A stretch of 7,764 nucleotides of DNA, from positions 1 to 7,764 of the forward strand of contig RFIV01000331.1 of NCBI GenBank assembly GCA_003695085.1. Direction: 5' to 3'. This document shows, piece by piece, positions 5,408-7,764 of the stretch (within the stretch, counting starts at the first letter, position 1; each line of letters begins with the position of its first letter). The notes under the pieces were generated by a model that was not told the DNA's origin, ran no database searches, and saw nothing but the letters and a program-made list of their open reading frames with translations. Source of the DNA: Gammaproteobacteria bacterium (lineage in GTDB: Bacteria; Pseudomonadota; Gammaproteobacteria; Pseudomonadales; Oleiphilaceae). The translations under genes and the position numbers were made by a program.

Positions 5408-6274
5408 TCAGGGAACCCGGTGCCCCCGCGCGGCTTCCCAGAGGGCATACCATTCCGGCCGGTTGAGCTGCACGTCTGTCACCTGTGCGCAGGCCGCCAG
5501 GCGTTCCGGGTTGCAGGTACCCACCACCGGAAGGGGCATACCCGGGATGGCCTTGAGCCAGGCCAGGGCGATGGCTTCTCGGGCAACCCCCTTTTCTTCA
5601 GCAAGCTGCGCAAGCCGTTGCGACAAGGCTTCCGGCCATTGTCCACCTGCCAGTGGCGACCAGGCCAGCAGCTTCAGTCCATCATGCAGATGCGCTTCCA
5701 ACTGGCCGCTCACCAGCATGTCCGTCACGGTCAGGGACAGCTGCACCTGATTGCACACAAGCTTCTGGTTCAGATTGGCCTGCAACCAGCGCCACTGTTC
5801 GGGGAGGAAGTTGGACACCCCCACCTGCCCCACCTTGCCCTGTGCGACCAGGTCTTCGAGTGCCCGGGCGGTTTCCTCGGCCGGCATCAGCGGGTCCGGG
5901 CGGTGAATGAGAAAGACATCGATCCGCTCAAGGTTGAGCCGGCTCAGCGACTGCTCCGCCTGCTGCATGAGGTAGGCGCGCGTGGTGTCATAATGCTTGA
6001 CGCTGAAGGGCGAGCGATCGGCCTGTGCGGTCACAATATCCGCCTTGGTGATGACCTGCAGGTTCGCCTTCAATGCCGGGGCCGCCTTTAACGCCTCGCC
6101 AAACCGTGTTTCACATTCACCCGCACCATAGATGTCCGCATGATCAAACAGGGTGAAGCCGGCTTCCACCTGCCGGGAGATCCAGTCTGCCAGCGCACTG
6201 GGCTCAGCCAGCGCCGGATAGTCCGGCAGTCGCATCATGCCCAGTGCAAAGGGCACATCAAAAATTGAATCCAT
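5408..6274 (-). CDS. Aldo/keto reductase, YdhF-like
   Basis: A cytoplasmic NAD(P)H-dependent oxidoreductase of 288 aa, close in pattern to E. coli YdhF, whose physiological substrate is not established. The catalytic tetrad is intact, counting from the ATG at 6274: Asp44 and Tyr49 in FDHADIYGAGECE, Lys77 in ITKADI, and His124 in LIHRPDPLMPAEE. GVSNF, a NQVQLS strand and LAWSPLAGG follow as in the family, and the C-terminal VVGTCNPERL segment corresponds to the cofactor-binding region. Two ATGs are adjacent (6277 and 6274). The second is chosen because GGAGG (6283-6279) is only 1 nt from the first but 4 nt from the second. Either start overlaps the glk stop, so it is the third gene of an edd-glk operon. 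A role in sugar or aldehyde handling is suggested by position only. Confidence 0.9.
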   Translation of the reverse strand: MDSIFDVPFALGMMRLPDYPALAEPSALADWISRQVEAGFTLFDHADIYGAGECETRFGEALKAAPALKANLQVITKADIVTAQADRSPFSVKHYDTTRAYLMQQAEQSLSRLNLERIDVFLIHRPDPLMPAEETARALEDLVAQGKVGQVGVSNFLPEQWRWLQANLNQKLVCNQVQLSLTVTDMLVSGQLEAHLHDGLKLLAWSPLAGGQWPEALSQRLAQLAEEKGVAREAIALAWLKAIPGMPLPVVGTCNPERLAACAQVTDVQLNRPEWYALWEAARGHRVP

Positions 6275-7233
6275 CATACCTCCGGATTGCGCAGGGCCTC
6301 GGCAGCCCCCTTGAGTCCGGCCAGCACGTCGGTGACCACCCAGACCGGTGTATTTTCCATCAGATGGCGCATGCGGCCCTTGCGTTCAAACGCGGCACGA
6401 AACGGACTGGCCCGGAGAAATTCCACAAAACGGGGCAGAATGCCGCCACACAAGTAGACGCCTCCCCAGGCTCCCAGCGTCAGTACATCGTCGCCCGCCA
6501 CGCGCCCCAGAATCTCGCAGAAATGATTCAGCACCTTGGTCGCAAGGGGATCACCGCTCAGAGCGCCACCGGTCACGTCCGCGGCGGTAATGTCCGGCTC
6601 GGGCCTGCCTTCCAGGGCGCAATGCGCCTTGTAGAGATTGACCAGCCCATCACCACAGAGAATGCGTTCCACGGACACCCGGCCAAAGCGGCCGCCCAGC
6701 CACTCACGGATACGGATCTCGTCTTCATTCACAGCCCCGAATTCGATGTGCCCGCCTTCGGTAGCCAGCGGAATCCAGTTTTCAATCGCCGGGACCAGCG
6801 CCGAGACGCCCAGCCCGGTGCCGGGCCCGATGACCAGTCGCACGCCCTTGCCTCCCACGGCGGGGCCGCCGATGCGCTTGAGATGTTCGTCGTGCACGTG
6901 CAGCATGCCCAGCGCCATGGCGGTAAAGTCGTTGACTATCTTGAAGGTTTCGAGCCCGAGCGTATCCTGCATGTCATCACGGTCGAACACCCAGTGATTG
7001 TTGGTCATGCGGATCATCTGCCCGTTGACCGGACAGGCAAAGGCCAGGCAGGCTTCCGTGACCTCTGCGCCGTGTCGGCCAAGGTACTCCCGCACTGCCG
7101 CATCGAGGTTGTCATACTCGCGACAAGCCAGAATCTCCACATGCTGCAGCTCGACCTGCCCGGGGGTCACCAGCGCGAACCGTGCATTGGTCCCGCCGAT
7201 ATCCCCTACGAGGGCGAAGGATTCTTTTGTCAT
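6274..7233 (-). CDS. glk: Glucokinase (bacterial Glk family, non-ROK)
   Basis: Cytoplasmic enzyme that phosphorylates glucose with ATP to glucose-6-phosphate. The 319-aa length matches E. coli Glk. Motifs in order are the N-terminal phosphate-binding loop GDIGGTNARFAL (10-21), catalytic Asp102 in NDFTAMALG, GPGTGLGVS (136-144), the sugar-binding TEGGHIEFG (158-166), LCGDGLVNLY (192-201) and the adenosine-side GGVYLCGGILPR (257-268). The ROK-family zinc-binding cysteine cluster is absent. The ATG at 7233 overlaps the edd stop as ATGA, and GGAG at 7243-7246 is a ribosome binding site 9 nt upstream. Together with edd this is the usual Entner-Doudoroff gene pair, in which Glk supplies the substrate for glucose-6-phosphate dehydrogenase (not in the window). 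Confidence 0.96.
   Translation of the reverse strand: MTKESFALVGDIGGTNARFALVTPGQVELQHVEILACREYDNLDAAVREYLGRHGAEVTEACLAFACPVNGQMIRMTNNHWVFDRDDMQDTLGLETFKIVNDFTAMALGMLHVHDEHLKRIGGPAVGGKGVRLVIGPGTGLGVSALVPAIENWIPLATEGGHIEFGAVNEDEIRIREWLGGRFGRVSVERILCGDGLVNLYKAHCALEGRPEPDITAADVTGGALSGDPLATKVLNHFCEILGRVAGDDVLTLGAWGGVYLCGGILPRFVEFLRASPFRAAFERKGRMRHLMENTPVWVVTDVLAGLKGAAEALRNPEV
6279..6283 (-). promoter_or_regulatory. Ribosome binding site of the aldo/keto reductase, inside glk
   Basis: GGAGG lies at the very end of the glk reading frame. It is too near the ATG at 6277 (1 nt) and better placed for the ATG at 6274 (4 nt), which favours the second start. Confidence 0.6.
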
Positions 7234-7764
7234 GTTTCGTCACTCCAGATGGATACCGCACCGGCCTCCGGTGCAGTGACCCGGGCGCGCGCCCAGGCAA
7301 AGAGTTCACGACCATAGCCGACCTGCTGGGCCGACAGATCCGGGGCAGCCGGTTCACGGGCCTGCCAGTCTGCGTCATCAACCAAAATGTCCAGCGTACC
7401 GGATCGCGCATCCAGCCGGATCCGGTCACCGTCACGCACTTTGGCCAGCGGCCCGCCATCACGGGCTTCCGGATAGACATGAATGGCGGCGGGGACCTTG
7501 CCGGATGCTCCGGACATGCGGCCATCCGTCACCAGAGCCACCTTGAAGCCACGATCCTGAAGGACCCCGAGGAAGGGCGTCAACTTGTGCAGTTCAGGCA
7601 TGCCAATGGCCTTCGGCCCCTGGAAACGCACCACCACCACGCAATCCTGCTCCAGCTCGCCGGCCTTGAAGGCCGCCGCCATGGCATCCTGCGAATCAAA
7701 GACACGCGCCGGTGCTTCCACCACCCAGTGCGCCGGATCCACAGCAGATACCTTGATCACGCCC
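7230..7764 (-). CDS. edd: 6-Phosphogluconate dehydratase Edd, 3' part only
   Basis: Key enzyme of the Entner-Doudoroff pathway: an iron-sulfur dehydratase (IlvD/Edd family) converting 6-phosphogluconate to 2-keto-3-deoxy-6-phosphogluconate. Only the last 177 residues are visible; about 430 residues, including most cluster ligands, lie beyond the right edge. The visible part is very like E. coli Edd, with KVSAV near the edge, DCVVVVRFQGPKAIGMPELHKL, then VALVTDGRMSGASGKVPAAIHV, and GPLAKVRDGDRIRLDARSG near the end. The TDGRMSG segment holds the conserved active-site Ser region of the family. REPAAPDLS and VGYGRELF favour Edd over IlvD, as does the glk neighbour. The GTG at 7760 is an internal Val codon, not the start. 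It is the first visible gene of the edd-glk-reductase operon. Confidence 0.95.
   Translation of the reverse strand, partial: GVIKVSAVDPAHWVVEAPARVFDSQDAMAAAFKAGELEQDCVVVVRFQGPKAIGMPELHKLTPFLGVLQDRGFKVALVTDGRMSGASGKVPAAIHVYPEARDGGPLAKVRDGDRIRLDARSGTLDILVDDADWQAREPAAPDLSAQQVGYGRELFAWARARVTAPEAGAVSIWSDET

Noticed and set aside
4657..5466. A 269-codon open frame on the plus strand across the cytochrome gene and its upstream region.
   Set aside because: It is antisense to a gene with two haem motifs and a signal peptide, and its translation has no recognisable domain or ribosome binding site.
6244..7317. A 357-codon open frame on the plus strand over glk.
   Set aside because: It is the antisense shadow of a clear glucokinase in GC-rich DNA; it runs across three real genes and shows no protein family.
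1..7764. Search for mobile elements, CRISPR arrays, toxin-antitoxin pairs, defence genes, tRNAs and riboswitches.
   Set aside because: No transposase, integrase, regular repeat array, cloverleaf or recognisable riboswitch was seen; the genes are ordinary housekeeping, transport and regulatory genes.

Overview
This window looks like ordinary chromosome from a fairly GC-rich gammaproteobacterium. The evidence is a modABC operon, a YaiE/PpnP-type nucleoside phosphorylase, a GcvA-like LysR regulator divergent from a DUF1127 gene, a c4-like dihaem cytochrome, and an edd-glk (Entner-Doudoroff) operon of the kind found in pseudomonads and marine relatives. A Halomonas/Marinobacter/Pseudomonas-like host fits, but the genus is a guess. 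There are no transposases, integrases, phage genes, tRNAs, rRNAs or CRISPR arrays, and no clear sign of recent transfer.

Layout. (1) Positions 1-2296, plus strand: the 3' part of modA, then modB and modC, joined by start/stop overlaps; together they encode a high-affinity molybdate ABC importer. (2) 2348-2632, plus: ppnP, 51 bp behind modC, ending at a GC-rich hairpin (2639-2659) that also lies at the end of the convergent DUF1127 gene. (3) 2665-3913: a small DUF1127 protein (minus) and a LysR regulator (plus), diverging from a 91-bp AT-rich spacer. The spacer holds a perfect 17-bp palindrome with T-N11-A geometry that overlaps the likely -10 of the DUF1127 gene. (4) 4027-4425, plus: an orphan 132-aa membrane protein of unknown function, ending at a 9-bp-stem hairpin shared with the convergent cytochrome gene. 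(5) 4495-5277, minus: an exported dihaem cytochrome c with an unusual N-terminal extension. Upstream are a good -10 and an FNR/Anr-like half-conserved site about 41 bp before the predicted transcription start. (6) 5408-7764, minus: edd (3' part), glk and a YdhF-like aldo/keto reductase in one tightly overlapping operon (ATGA, then TGATG).

How the genes work together. Glk makes glucose-6-phosphate, which feeds the Entner-Doudoroff route through Edd; the reductase is co-translated with them but its substrate is unknown. The molybdate importer supplies molybdenum for Mo-cofactor enzymes, many of which are respiratory. The possible FNR/Anr control of the cytochrome would fit a low-oxygen respiratory lifestyle, but that link is inference. 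No clearly novel multi-gene system is visible. The most testable new observations are the two candidate regulatory regions (2895-2933 and 5311-5351) and the cytochrome's N-terminal extension.
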